Positions 7,464 through 16,705 of a stretch of DNA of 49,859 bases are shown here, piece after piece. Under the pieces are notes generated by a model. The model searched no databases, was not told the DNA's origin, and saw only the letters and a program-made list of their open reading frames with translations. The translations under genes and the position numbers were made by a program. Within the stretch, counting starts at the first letter, position 1. Each line of letters begins with the position of its first letter. Source of the DNA: an uncultured Mycoplasmatota bacterium (GTDB lineage: Bacteria > Bacillota_I > Bacilli_A > RF39 > UBA660); NCBI GenBank assembly GCA_947646095.1, contig CANSFI010000013.1:1-49859 (forward strand), in the 5' to 3' direction.

Positions 7464-10046
7464 TTAAATATTTTCTTCTCTAATTGCTTCTAATATATTT
7501 TCATGTTTAATCTTACTACTAGCATACATCATAGTAATTATTACAATAACAAATACACTTACTATTGCAATTATAACACTTGTATAAGGAATTAACATTC
7601 CATTAAATTCAACCATATTAGACATTGATGAATGAATTAATAAAGTTATAACAAATGCGAATGGTAAACCATATATTAATGATTTCAATCCAACAAATAA
7701 GCTTTCAAAATAAAGTATTTTGTTAAATCCTTTAGGTGTTAGTCCTATACTACGAAGAACTGCAAATTCTTTTCTTCTAAGGGCTATACTTGTATTTATT
7801 GTATTAAATACACTAGTAACACCAATTAAAGTAACTAATGAAATAAATCCATAAACTAGTATTTGCATCATTAATACCATATTTTTAATCATTTTATATT
7901 CTTCAGAAATATTGAAAATTCTAAAATCACTAATATCACTTGATTTTACTATTTCATCTGATTCTTTGTCATAAGCTTTATTATCACTTACTTTAATTAC
8001 AACTTTTTTATATATTGGTGTTTCTTTATTTAGTTTTTCAAAATATGATTCAGACATAAATAATATAGCTGATTTTTCTGATTCATACATACTAGTTATT
8101 AGGTTAGATTCACTACTTATATAATAGTCTTGAATAACATATTTCAAACTATACTTAGGTTCATAATTATCAGGATCTTTATTATATTCAGTATCATCCC
8201 AAGTTCTTTCTCCTATTTCTAATGGTTCTTGTTTATTTTTATCATATCTTTCAAAATTTCTTGAAACTCTAGAACCATTAGAATAACTAATTCCATGATA
8301 AGTATTAAATAGAACTGGCTTATCTTTTTTTTCACCTATTTGATTTAAATATTCTTTATAATAATTATCGTTAATAGCAATCATTAATATTGAAGTGTTT
8401 TCATCCAAGGTTTCATGAATATTTTCTTTCATTTTTTTAGAGTACATATTATCTAAATCATTTCCGATTTCCATATAATAATCAGAAAATTCCATATAAT
8501 CTGTAACTAATTCATGATTTATAAGTTGTTTTATTACTTTGTCCTTTTCTTCACTTTTTTGATAATTAAATGTAAAATCAAAATCTGGTACAGTCATATA
8601 TTCACTAGTTCCTTTAAATGAATAATCTAAGAAACTAGAAAATGCAACAAACATAACTATACTAATAAATAATGAAGCAATTGTAATACGATATTTTTTC
8701 TTATTTCTTTTTATATTTTTTAAAGCTATTTCTCCTTCAATACTAAATATTCTAGTTATAAATTTTGGAACTTTTAATTTTCTGCCTTTTATTTTAATAT
8801 CATCATTTAATCTAATAGCTTCAATAGGAGTTATTTTACTTGCACTACGTGCTGGTAAGAAAGCACTTATAAATATTGTTAAAATCATAAATACTATAGG
8901 AATAATTAAGAATATTGGATAAGTGCAAAGAACAAATTCAGTATTAACCATATCAGAAATTAAAATATTCATTAAGGATACAACTACACCTATTCCAATA
9001 TAAGCTGATAATATTCCAAGTGGTACACCAATTATGCTTACAATAATAGCTTCAAAGAAGACTGTTTTTTTAAGTTGATATTTAGTTGCACCAATACTTG
9101 AGAAAAGTCCAAATTGTTTTTTTCTTTCCATAACTGAAATAGCAAATGAATTATAAATTACAATTATACATCCTACTGCTACTACAGCAAGCATTATAGA
9201 AAGTACTCCACTCATGCTAGACATTACATTATCATAGCGACTTGCTCCATACATTGAAAGTAAGGCATCATTATAATGTATTTCTTCATAACAACCAACA
9301 TTTGCTGATTCACATTCATTTTTAAAGTTTAAAGTACTTGCTAAATTGTCTGCTATTTCATAAGCCTTTTTAGTTTTTTTAAATCTTATAAATGCTTGAA
9401 TGTTATTATTTATTTCTTTTTTATAAGTAAATATACTAAAGCCTGGATCAGAATAAGATTCATTTGAATCACGTTCAACAATTCCTACTATTTTATAAGT
9501 ACCTATTTCTCCGTTTCGTTCAAATGTCTCACCATCTGTAAAGTATTCATTATTATACTCTTCTCCCTCAAGCATACGTTTTCCAAGATAAAGCTTAATT
9601 TCATCACCTATTTTATAATCAGCAGCAGCAAGTTCTAATAGGTGAGCAGAAACTAATATTTCATTATCTTTTTTAGGATAAGTTCCTTTTTGTAGTTTAA
9701 GTTCTTTTAAGTAATTTTCATTTACAGCAAATAATTTAAGATAAGGTTTATATTGATAATCAAAATCAGATTCAGCGTATGTTATAAATCCCTTAGAATA
9801 AATATATTCAACATTACTATTTTTTTCGACTACTGAAAGTTTTTCATTATCTAAATCATTTATAGAAATATGATAATTACCATTACTTTCAATGGATTGT
9901 TGTATCATCATTTCTCTAAATGTTGAAAGCAAAAGTCCAATTCCAACCATTAAAGCAGTTGATAAAACAACACCAATAATAGTTACAATAGTTCTTTTTT
10001 TATTCATTTTTAAATGCTTAATCGTAAGTTTATTTAATATATTCAT
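7464..10046 (-). CDS. FtsX-like ABC transporter permease
   Basis: The protein has 860 residues. The layout is an N-terminal membrane helix (about 18-40), a large extracytoplasmic domain, a three-helix FtsX block (about 280-400), a second extracytoplasmic domain (about 450-690) and a second FtsX block (about 725-850). Both blocks contain the usual RRKEFAVLRSIG / ERKKQFGLFSSIG type cytosolic loops. This duplicated layout matches MacB/BceB-type permeases that move or sense envelope-targeting peptides rather than import solutes. It starts one base after the ATPase gene ends, so the pair forms one transporter. Substrate unknown; the neighbouring two-component pair suggests an envelope-damage response. 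Confidence 0.85.
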   Translation of the reverse strand: MNILNKLTIKHLKMNKKRTIVTIIGVVLSTALMVGIGLLLSTFREMMIQQSIESNGNYHISINDLDNEKLSVVEKNSNVEYIYSKGFITYAESDFDYQYKPYLKLFAVNENYLKELKLQKGTYPKKDNEILVSAHLLELAAADYKIGDEIKLYLGKRMLEGEEYNNEYFTDGETFERNGEIGTYKIVGIVERDSNESYSDPGFSIFTYKKEINNNIQAFIRFKKTKKAYEIADNLASTLNFKNECESANVGCYEEIHYNDALLSMYGASRYDNVMSSMSGVLSIMLAVVAVGCIIVIYNSFAISVMERKKQFGLFSSIGATKYQLKKTVFFEAIIVSIIGVPLGILSAYIGIGVVVSLMNILISDMVNTEFVLCTYPIFLIIPIVFMILTIFISAFLPARSASKITPIEAIRLNDDIKIKGRKLKVPKFITRIFSIEGEIALKNIKRNKKKYRITIASLFISIVMFVAFSSFLDYSFKGTSEYMTVPDFDFTFNYQKSEEKDKVIKQLINHELVTDYMEFSDYYMEIGNDLDNMYSKKMKENIHETLDENTSILMIAINDNYYKEYLNQIGEKKDKPVLFNTYHGISYSNGSRVSRNFERYDKNKQEPLEIGERTWDDTEYNKDPDNYEPKYSLKYVIQDYYISSESNLITSMYESEKSAILFMSESYFEKLNKETPIYKKVVIKVSDNKAYDKESDEIVKSSDISDFRIFNISEEYKMIKNMVLMMQILVYGFISLVTLIGVTSVFNTINTSIALRRKEFAVLRSIGLTPKGFNKILYFESLFVGLKSLIYGLPFAFVITLLIHSSMSNMVEFNGMLIPYTSVIIAIVSVFVIVIITMMYASSKIKHENILEAIREENI

Positions 10047-10047
10047 A

Positions 10048-10728
10048 CTATTTTACCTTTTCATCGCTTATGATTTTACCATCATCAATAGTTATTATAC
10101 GATCAGCATTTAAAGCTAAATTATGGTCATGAGTAATCATAATTATAGTTTGTTTATATTTTTTATTTGATAATTTTAATAGTTCTATAATATCACGACT
10201 AGCTTTACTATCTAAGTTTCCTGTTGGTTCATCAGCAAGTAATAAAGCTGGTCTATTCATTAAAGCTCTACCTATTGATACTCTTTGTTGTTGACCACCT
10301 GATAATTCATTAGGTAAATGTTTAATTCGATCTTTTAAATCTAAGGTATCAACCAATTCATTTAAATATACTTCATCTACTTTTTTTCCATCTAAAAGAA
10401 TAGGTAAAGTAATATTTTCAGTTACATTTAATATAGGTATTAAATTATAAAATTGATAAATTAGTCCTACTTGACGACGACGGAAAATAGCTAAATTAGT
10501 TTCATTTAATTTGTATACATCTTCTCCATCAATAATAATTTTACCACTAGTTGGTCTATCTACTCCTCCAAGTAGATGAAGTAATGTTGATTTGCCAGAA
10601 CCACTAGCACCTACAATGGCAACAAATTCTCCCTTATCAACACTAAAACTAACATCATCTAAGGCACGAACTAAAGTTTCGCCTTTTCCATAAGTTTTTG
10701 CTAAATGTTCTACTTTTAAAATTTCCAT
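10048..10728 (-). CDS. ABC transporter ATPase, LolD/MacB/BceA type
   Basis: The 226-residue ATP-binding subunit partners the downstream FtsX permease. Walker A is GASGSGKST near residues 38-46, the signature is LSGGQQQR, Walker B is LLLADEPTGNLD, and the H-loop is ITHDHN. The EPTGNLD wording is typical of the MacB/LolD/BceA branch. Its ATG overlaps the last base of the VanY-like gene, so the genes are translationally coupled. It would act at the inner face of the membrane. Confidence 0.92.
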   Translation of the reverse strand: MEILKVEHLAKTYGKGETLVRALDDVSFSVDKGEFVAIVGASGSGKSTLLHLLGGVDRPTSGKIIIDGEDVYKLNETNLAIFRRRQVGLIYQFYNLIPILNVTENITLPILLDGKKVDEVYLNELVDTLDLKDRIKHLPNELSGGQQQRVSIGRALMNRPALLLADEPTGNLDSKASRDIIELLKLSNKKYKQTIIMITHDHNLALNADRIITIDDGKIISDEKVK

Positions 10729-11348
10729 TATTTTTCCTCCTTACTTAAGTACTCTTCTAAACATAAGTTATTCTTTCTAATCTTTCTAGCTGGTGATTTC
10801 CCTACATAGCGATAATGCATTTTATTATATTCATACTTAGTAATACTTTTTTTATCTTTAGGATATCTTAAGATAAAACCATATTTATAAGCATTGCTTT
10901 CTAACCAGTTATATAATTCTTTATCGCCTTCAAAATCAATAGAAAGCCCCGTATGATGTTCAGAATATCTTGGAAGTATTTGAATACTAGCTGCTTTTTT
11001 TAAAGCTTCTTTTTTAGTTAAATTTTTTTTAAGATACTTATTTACTAGATTTTTAAATCTAATTTCTTGCATTTTAACACTTACATAAGCTTCAGTTATT
11101 TTATATTTTATATTTCTATTTTTTAATTCTTGTTCCATTTCTTTTAAAGGCTTTACCACTTCTTTAGCAAGCAATATTCCATTATAACTTTGAATATTAG
11201 GGCTAAATCCTTTTCTAATTGGATTATTATAATTAACTAAAATAAGTAAATCATTTTCTTTGTTGCTTATAATTACTAAAATGCTAAGTATAAAAGTTAA
11301 ACTTAAAATTATAATTTTTCTAATAGTATCACTTCCAAACAATACCAT
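10728..11348 (-). CDS. VanY-family D,D-carboxypeptidase-like protein
   Basis: The protein has 206 residues. A single membrane helix (about 11-28) anchors a domain with the VanY pattern: RYSEHHTGLSIDFE near 128-140, carrying the first His and Asp zinc ligands, and MHYRYVG near 182-188, carrying the second His. In characterised VanY proteins the catalytic Glu sits three residues before that last His (ExWHxRYVG). Here that position reads Asn (NKMH), so activity may be altered or absent. Family members trim the terminal D-Ala from peptidoglycan stems. Being inside an operon with a sensor pair and a peptide-type ABC transporter suggests a role in adapting the wall to antibiotics or antimicrobial peptides. 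Confidence 0.75.
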   Translation of the reverse strand: MVLFGSDTIRKIIILSLTFILSILVIISNKENDLLILVNYNNPIRKGFSPNIQSYNGILLAKEVVKPLKEMEQELKNRNIKYKITEAYVSVKMQEIRFKNLVNKYLKKNLTKKEALKKAASIQILPRYSEHHTGLSIDFEGDKELYNWLESNAYKYGFILRYPKDKKSITKYEYNKMHYRYVGKSPARKIRKNNLCLEEYLSKEEK

Positions 11349-11400
11349 TATATAAATTATTTATGACTTATAAGTGACAAACATCATTACATTTTTGTCA

Positions 11401-12627
11401 CTATATAATCTTTTTATATATTTTTATTGAAAATTCAGTTCCTTCATTTAATTTAGAAGTAACACTTATATCATTTCCTTGCATATCGATTATTTTTTTA
11501 GCCATATTAAGTCCTATTCCAATACTTTCTTTGTTATGTTTTCCTTTATAAAATCTTTCAAAAATATGAGGTAAATCATTAGAATTTATTCCTTCACCAT
11601 TATCTTTTATTTTAATTTCTGTATAAATAGGATTGGTACTACAATTAATACTAACTAATCCATATTCTTTAGTATGTTCATAAGCATTTTTAATAATATT
11701 AACTAATGCTTCACATGTCCAATTAAAATCAAGATCTACATAAATTTTAGAATCACATATTATTTCTAAATTAATATTTTTAAGTTCGATAGGTATTTTT
11801 AATGGTTCAACAGATGTATCAATTAATTTTTTTAAATTCACTTTTTCTTTTTTTAGTATGATGCTACCACTATCTAATCTTGACATTTTAAGTAAAGAGG
11901 TAACTAACCATTCTATTCTTTCTAACTGAGTTTTATTTTTTATTAAGAATTCTTTTTTATCGTTGTAACTTATTTCATTATCCATTAAAATATCATTTAT
12001 TACATACATACTAGTAAGAGGTGTCCTTATTTGGTGTGAGATATCTGATAAAGTTTCTTCCAAGTATATTTTATCTTTTTTAGAATTTTCTATTTGCTCT
12101 TTTAGTTTTACTGTCATTTTATAAATATCGTTTTTTAAGTTACTAATATCCCCTTCTAAATATTCTCTTATATCTAATGAATAATTATTATTTAAAATAT
12201 TATTCATATAAGTATCTATTTCATTTATTTTTTTATACTGTTTTTTAGTAAACAGTAAATAAATAAGTTCTAGTATTATAAAAAGTAATAAAGCAAATAT
12301 AATATTAAAAGCTATTATTCTTCTTTTAATATTTTCATTATAATCAAGGTAGTCTAAACTTGATATATCAGCAAGTCCATATTTTTTTAAAATTTGGTAG
12401 CCTAGTTTTTTATCACCATTATGATTTATAATAGAATCTATAATATTATTTTCTAGTTCAGGGTGTTCATTTAATATATTTCCTATAATATAACTATTAT
12501 TTTTTAATATTTCATTTTTATAAAAATTAGATATTAAATTAGAAAATAGTAAAGATAAAATTATAAATATTAAAAAAACTATTATTTGAATTAAAACTAA
12601 CTTTTGTATTTCTTTATTTTTAAACAT
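11401..12627 (-). CDS. Sensor histidine kinase
   Basis: The protein has 408 residues. Two membrane helices (about 10-32 and 103-126) flank an external loop of about 70 residues. A linker leads to the HisKA dimerisation domain with the phospho-acceptor His at about 198 in SDISHQIRTPLTS. The ATPase domain shows the N box NIIKNAYEH, G1 DNGEGI, F box IFERFYKG and G2 GIGLNMAKK. The start codon directly follows the regulator's stop, so the two are co-translated. The short sensor loop differs from the loop-less BceS kinases. Signal unknown. Confidence 0.9.
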   Translation of the reverse strand: MFKNKEIQKLVLIQIIVFLIFIILSLLFSNLISNFYKNEILKNNSYIIGNILNEHPELENNIIDSIINHNGDKKLGYQILKKYGLADISSLDYLDYNENIKRRIIAFNIIFALLLFIILELIYLLFTKKQYKKINEIDTYMNNILNNNYSLDIREYLEGDISNLKNDIYKMTVKLKEQIENSKKDKIYLEETLSDISHQIRTPLTSMYVINDILMDNEISYNDKKEFLIKNKTQLERIEWLVTSLLKMSRLDSGSIILKKEKVNLKKLIDTSVEPLKIPIELKNINLEIICDSKIYVDLDFNWTCEALVNIIKNAYEHTKEYGLVSINCSTNPIYTEIKIKDNGEGINSNDLPHIFERFYKGKHNKESIGIGLNMAKKIIDMQGNDISVTSKLNEGTEFSIKIYKKII

Positions 12628-13305
12628 TTAATCACCTATTTTATAACCTATTCCTCTAACTGTTTCTATTATTTTAGGATAACTTGGATCATCTTCTATT
12701 TTTTCTCTTATTCTTTTTATATATACAGTTAAAGTATTATCATTTACATATTCTTCATTAACATCCCAAATATCAGCAAGTATTTTTTCTCTTGTAAATA
12801 CTACATTAGGACTTAAAGCTAGTATTAATAGTATTTTATATTCTAAAGCTGTAAGCATAACATCAGTATTATTTTTAAATACTTTAGCTTGTTTCATATC
12901 TATAACTATATCTTTTATTTTTATAACACTACTTTCTTCTTTACTAGTTCTTCTTAAAACATTTTTAATTCTAGAAATTAATTCTCTTGCTTTAAATGGT
13001 TTAGTTATATAATCATCAGCTCCCATATCAAGTCCTCTTACAATTGATACTTCTAAATCATTAGCGGTTAAAAATATAACAGGAATATCTCTATTCGCTT
13101 TTATTTTTTCAAATAAATCAAAACCATTTATATCAGGTAAGTTAATATCAAGTAGAATTAAAGATATATCTTTATTTTGCTCTAATAAATTTAGAGCATA
13201 TTCTCCATTTTCAGATTCGATTACTTCATAATTTTCTTGTTCTAAATAATATTTTAGACCTAATCTTATAGTTCCATCATCTTCTACAATTAAAATTTTA
13301 GACAT
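12628..13305 (-). CDS. OmpR-family response regulator
   Basis: The protein has 225 residues from the chosen start MSKILIVEDD. The receiver domain has the acidic pair in VEDD, the phospho-acceptor Asp in LILLDINLPD, Thr in FLTAND and Lys in YITKPF. The C-terminal winged helix follows (LTALEYKILLILA ... NTLTVYIKRIREKI ... IETVRGIGYKI). I start at 13305 because GGTGA lies at the right distance; an earlier in-frame ATG at 13377 would add 24 residues that match no receiver domain. It is first in the operon with kinase, VanY-like peptidase and ABC transporter, its probable targets. Confidence 0.92.
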   Translation of the reverse strand: MSKILIVEDDGTIRLGLKYYLEQENYEVIESENGEYALNLLEQNKDISLILLDINLPDINGFDLFEKIKANRDIPVIFLTANDLEVSIVRGLDMGADDYITKPFKARELISRIKNVLRRTSKEESSVIKIKDIVIDMKQAKVFKNNTDVMLTALEYKILLILALSPNVVFTREKILADIWDVNEEYVNDNTLTVYIKRIREKIEDDPSYPKIIETVRGIGYKIGD

Positions 13306-13502
13306 TTTCATCACCAAATTAATTATACTATAATTTAATTTATTTTTTATGACTTTTTTGTAATTAAATAGAGCCATTATTAAAAAATAATGACTAAGTA
13401 AATTTAAATAATTTCTTTTCCTGTAAACACATCATAAATTTCTTTATACTTAAATAATTTTGCATTTAAAAATAATGATAAAATAGTAGATATATATAGT
13501 AT

Positions 13503-14474
13503 TCACATTTCTACTAATTGGTCTATTAATGAAGAAACTGTATTTCTAGAAACGCCAGATTCTTCTTCAATTTCTTTCTTTGTAAAAACTATTTGATGCA
13601 TCATAGCAGGCATAATTCTATATATAGCATTACTATTTAAAGATTTTATTTTATTCATATCATTTTTATAAATCTGTTTAATTCTATCAATTTTAGCTAT
13701 GTAATTATTACATTGTTCAATAATACATTGTAAGAAAAATTTAATAAAGCCTAACATATTTCCTTTTCTACTTTCATTTAAAAATTTTTGATAACTTGGT
13801 TTATATAATTCTATAACCTCTGATAAAAATAAGATCATAGTAGAATCTGTTAACTTAGCCAATTGAATAGGTATTAAAGCTCTTCCTAATCTACCATTTC
13901 CATCTCTATAGGCATGAATTGTTTCAAACTGTGAATGTGAAATTGTCATATTTACAAAAATAGGATCAATCAATTCAGCATTCATATAGTTAAACAGATT
14001 ATCTAATAATATAGGAACATCTTCAGGAATTGGCGGAACAAATATAGCTTGCTTTATTGTACAACCTTTAAGTCCTATCCAATTTTGACATTTCTAATAT
14101 AACTAAGTTCCTTTTCATTTCCTCTAACACTTCTAAGGGTATTTTGTGAATACTATTAACAAATACTAAGCTAATATCTTGATTTGTTTTTAAATAATCT
14201 GTTACCTTTTTTTGTATTTATAAGTTATCATCAGTTTTTGGCATATATTTTAAATAATACATCTCATCTTGAGAAATTTGTGTTCCCTCTATTTGAGTAG
14301 ATTTTAAACTTTCACTTAAAATTATAGAATCTAAAAAAACTTTGAATCAAATTCTACATTTTTTAAATATGTTTTATATTCTCCATACTTGATATTAGCT
14401 TCAGAAATTAGCATTAATAACTCTTGGTCAATGTTATAATCAACTGGCAAATGTTTAACCTTCATAGGTTCCAT
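13503..14474 (-). pseudogene. Fic-family AMP-transferase-like gene, broken
   Basis: The intact 3' part (13503-13985, 160 residues) contains the Fic active-site loop HAYRDGNGRLGR, close to the canonical HxFx(D/E)GNGRxxR, and a C-terminal winged-helix-like segment (KKEIEEESGVSRNTVSSLID). Upstream of 13985 the homologous reading continues in other frames: a start at 14474 (MEPMKVKHLP), a one-base shift at a run of seven A (plus strand 14333-14339), an inhibitory-helix-like SLKSTQIEGTQIS, an in-frame TAA at 14218-14220, and a further frame change near 14090. Restored length is about 320 residues, usual for Fic/DOC proteins. At least three lesions make this a pseudogene rather than a short gene. 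Confidence 0.85.
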
Positions 14475-14521
14475 ATATATCACCTATGAAAATAATATCA
14501 TACTTAATATAAATTACAAAC

Positions 14522-14558
14522 AAAAATGCACAATATTTTAAAAATACTGTGCATTTTT
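14522..14558 (-). terminator. Terminator of the beta-helix prepilin gene
   Basis: A perfect 11-bp stem AAAAATGCACA/TGTGCATTTTT surrounds a 15-base loop. It overlaps the stop codon and can work on either strand. Confidence 0.8.
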
Positions 14559-16593
14559 ATTGACATTTTAATAAGTTATTTAAAACTATATTACTAGTAT
14601 TTCCTACAAATGTTCCATTATATTTAGTATTACTATCATAATAAATATAGCTATCCGAATTGGAAAATGGTATAGATGATATTATATTAGCTTTACAAAC
14701 ATTTATTGTTCCTGAACTATTATTTAAAATTCCATAATAACCTGATACAAATTTACCATTAGAAATGTTAATTATTCCATCTTTAGAATTATTTATAGCT
14801 TGATGACCACCATATATAGTTCCACCATTTATGTTAATAACACCATTTGAATTATTTCTAATTCCACAACTGGCTGAATTTTTAGAATATTCTTTATTTC
14901 CTTCACTATATATACATAAACCACTAGTTGTAAGAATTGGATTATTGGTACATTCATTAGCTTCCTTTCCTTTTATGTTAATGACTGAACTTGATTGATT
15001 AGAAACAGCTGGACTAAAAATTTGAGCTTGAGAAGAAATATAAATAGGTGTATTGATTTGATTTATATTTATTACAAAATTAGAACCGTTATTATTTACA
15101 GCAAAGCCTTTTTTGCTAATAATTGTGCCACCATTTATATTTAAATTACCAGTAGAGTTATCCGAATTAATTTGTACTGCATTATAATCATTACCAATTA
15201 TAGTACTACCATTTATATTGACATTGAAATTAGTTTTAGGCAATATTTTTATTCCAGACATTCCTTCTATATATACATTATCATATATATTTAGTGTTGA
15301 TGATGTATTAATAGCTGAAGTCATTAATTCTGAATTAGAACTTTTAGAAATTATTTTAGCATCTTTTATATTTAATATACCACCTTCATGTGATATAGAA
15401 TTTTCTTTAGCTGTAAATTCTCCTCCATTAATATTTATGGTAGCTCTATTTTCAGAAGCTGTCGTAATATTTCTAAAAACAGTTGAGTTAAATGTTCCGC
15501 CATTTATATCTATAATTGAACTTTCTAAAGCTTCAATATTAATAATAGATGATGATTCTATATTTGATATAAAATTACCTCCATTTATTATTGTTTTGAT
15601 ATTTTTTATTTTATCATTTAATTTTATAACTTCATATACTTTAGAAGAAAAATTACCATCATTTATTTCTAAATAACTATTATCTCCACTTTGACATATT
15701 GCTTGCCTTCCAGTATAACTTCCACCATTAATTGTAACTGAACCATTAGTATAAACATCAATAGCTCTTGAAGTATAACCTGTTTTTATACTACCTGTTT
15801 TTTTATTATCATTTATTACTAATTTTCCCATTACATTAAATACTTTATAATCATTTGTATAATTAATATCAGTTATATCTACCCCAGTTGAATCTAATGA
15901 ATACCCATTTAAATCTAAAATAATATTTTTATTTTTAGGAATTTGTATTTTTTCAGTTCTAGAGTCATTTAGCAACACTACATTATTTATAGTATTATCA
16001 AAGTTATCTATATTATTTTTAATTGAATCAGATAAAATACATGTTGTATTACCATATATATTATTTACTATTAATTTATTATCTTTTATAATAGGAATTG
16101 CTTCATTATTACAACTAACATTAGTAATATTATCCATATTAATATTTATATCAAAAGTAGTAGTTTTTTTTCTTTTTAAAGTTTGCTCTTCTATTTTTTC
16201 ATTATTTAATTTTAATAAAATATTATATTCTGACATACAATAATTCTCATTTACTTTTTTAGATTCTTTTTCATTATAATAAATAGAATATTTATTAATA
16301 CAAAATTTTGCTTCCAAAACTGTTCCATCTTCTATTTTTAAATAACCTTCAGTTGGTCCTTTACCACTATAATTAACTTTTAATTCATCTATGTAATAGT
16401 TACCATCTACTATATCATCATTTACTATTATTTGAGTTTCTAATGCTTTCACATAATTTATAGCACTTACTTCAGATGCTTTAATTCTAGTTTTTTCTAT
16501 TATATTTATTATTATGGGTACTGTTATTATAGATATTATTCCGAGTATAATAATTACAGTTATTAATTCTATCAATGTAAAACCATGCTTCAT
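14557..16593 (-). CDS. Prepilin-type protein with predicted right-handed beta-helix
   Basis: The protein has 678 residues. The N-terminus MKHGFTLIELITVIIILGI is a type IV prepilin leader and helix. A Cys-containing segment follows (about 95-120), as in the other prepilins here. From about residue 220 onward a repeated pattern INGG(T/S/N)...I recurs roughly every 20-30 residues (ININGGSYTG, TIINGGNFIS, IDINGGTFNS, ININGGEFTA, LNINGGTIIS, ININGGTIYG). This is typical of parallel beta-helix (pectate-lyase-like) surface proteins. It lacks the IRPVIK tail of its relatives. The start carries an AGGAG ribosome site. Cell-surface display and binding are inferred from fold, not shown. Confidence 0.8.
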   Translation of the reverse strand: MKHGFTLIELITVIIILGIISIITVPIIINIIEKTRIKASEVSAINYVKALETQIIVNDDIVDGNYYIDELKVNYSGKGPTEGYLKIEDGTVLEAKFCINKYSIYYNEKESKKVNENYCMSEYNILLKLNNEKIEEQTLKRKKTTTFDININMDNITNVSCNNEAIPIIKDNKLIVNNIYGNTTCILSDSIKNNIDNFDNTINNVVLLNDSRTEKIQIPKNKNIILDLNGYSLDSTGVDITDINYTNDYKVFNVMGKLVINDNKKTGSIKTGYTSRAIDVYTNGSVTINGGSYTGRQAICQSGDNSYLEINDGNFSSKVYEVIKLNDKIKNIKTIINGGNFISNIESSSIINIEALESSIIDINGGTFNSTVFRNITTASENRATININGGEFTAKENSISHEGGILNIKDAKIISKSSNSELMTSAINTSSTLNIYDNVYIEGMSGIKILPKTNFNVNINGSTIIGNDYNAVQINSDNSTGNLNINGGTIISKKGFAVNNNGSNFVININQINTPIYISSQAQIFSPAVSNQSSSVINIKGKEANECTNNPILTTSGLCIYSEGNKEYSKNSASCGIRNNSNGVININGGTIYGGHQAINNSKDGIINISNGKFVSGYYGILNNSSGTINVCKANIISSIPFSNSDSYIYYDSNTKYNGTFVGNTSNIVLNNLLKCQ

Positions 16594-16671
16594 AATTTAC
16601 TCCTTACTTTTTACAATTTATTATATATTAATTTAAATTAAAAATAAAAATTATAATATAAATTTAAAAAT

Positions 16672-16705
16672 AAATAATTCTTAAGATTTCTCTTAAGAAT
16701 TATTT
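16672..16705 (-). terminator. Terminator of the HipA-like gene
   Basis: A perfect 14-bp inverted repeat AAATAATTCTTAAG/CTTAAGAATTATTT around a six-base loop overlaps the stop codon at 16700-16702. Confidence 0.85.
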
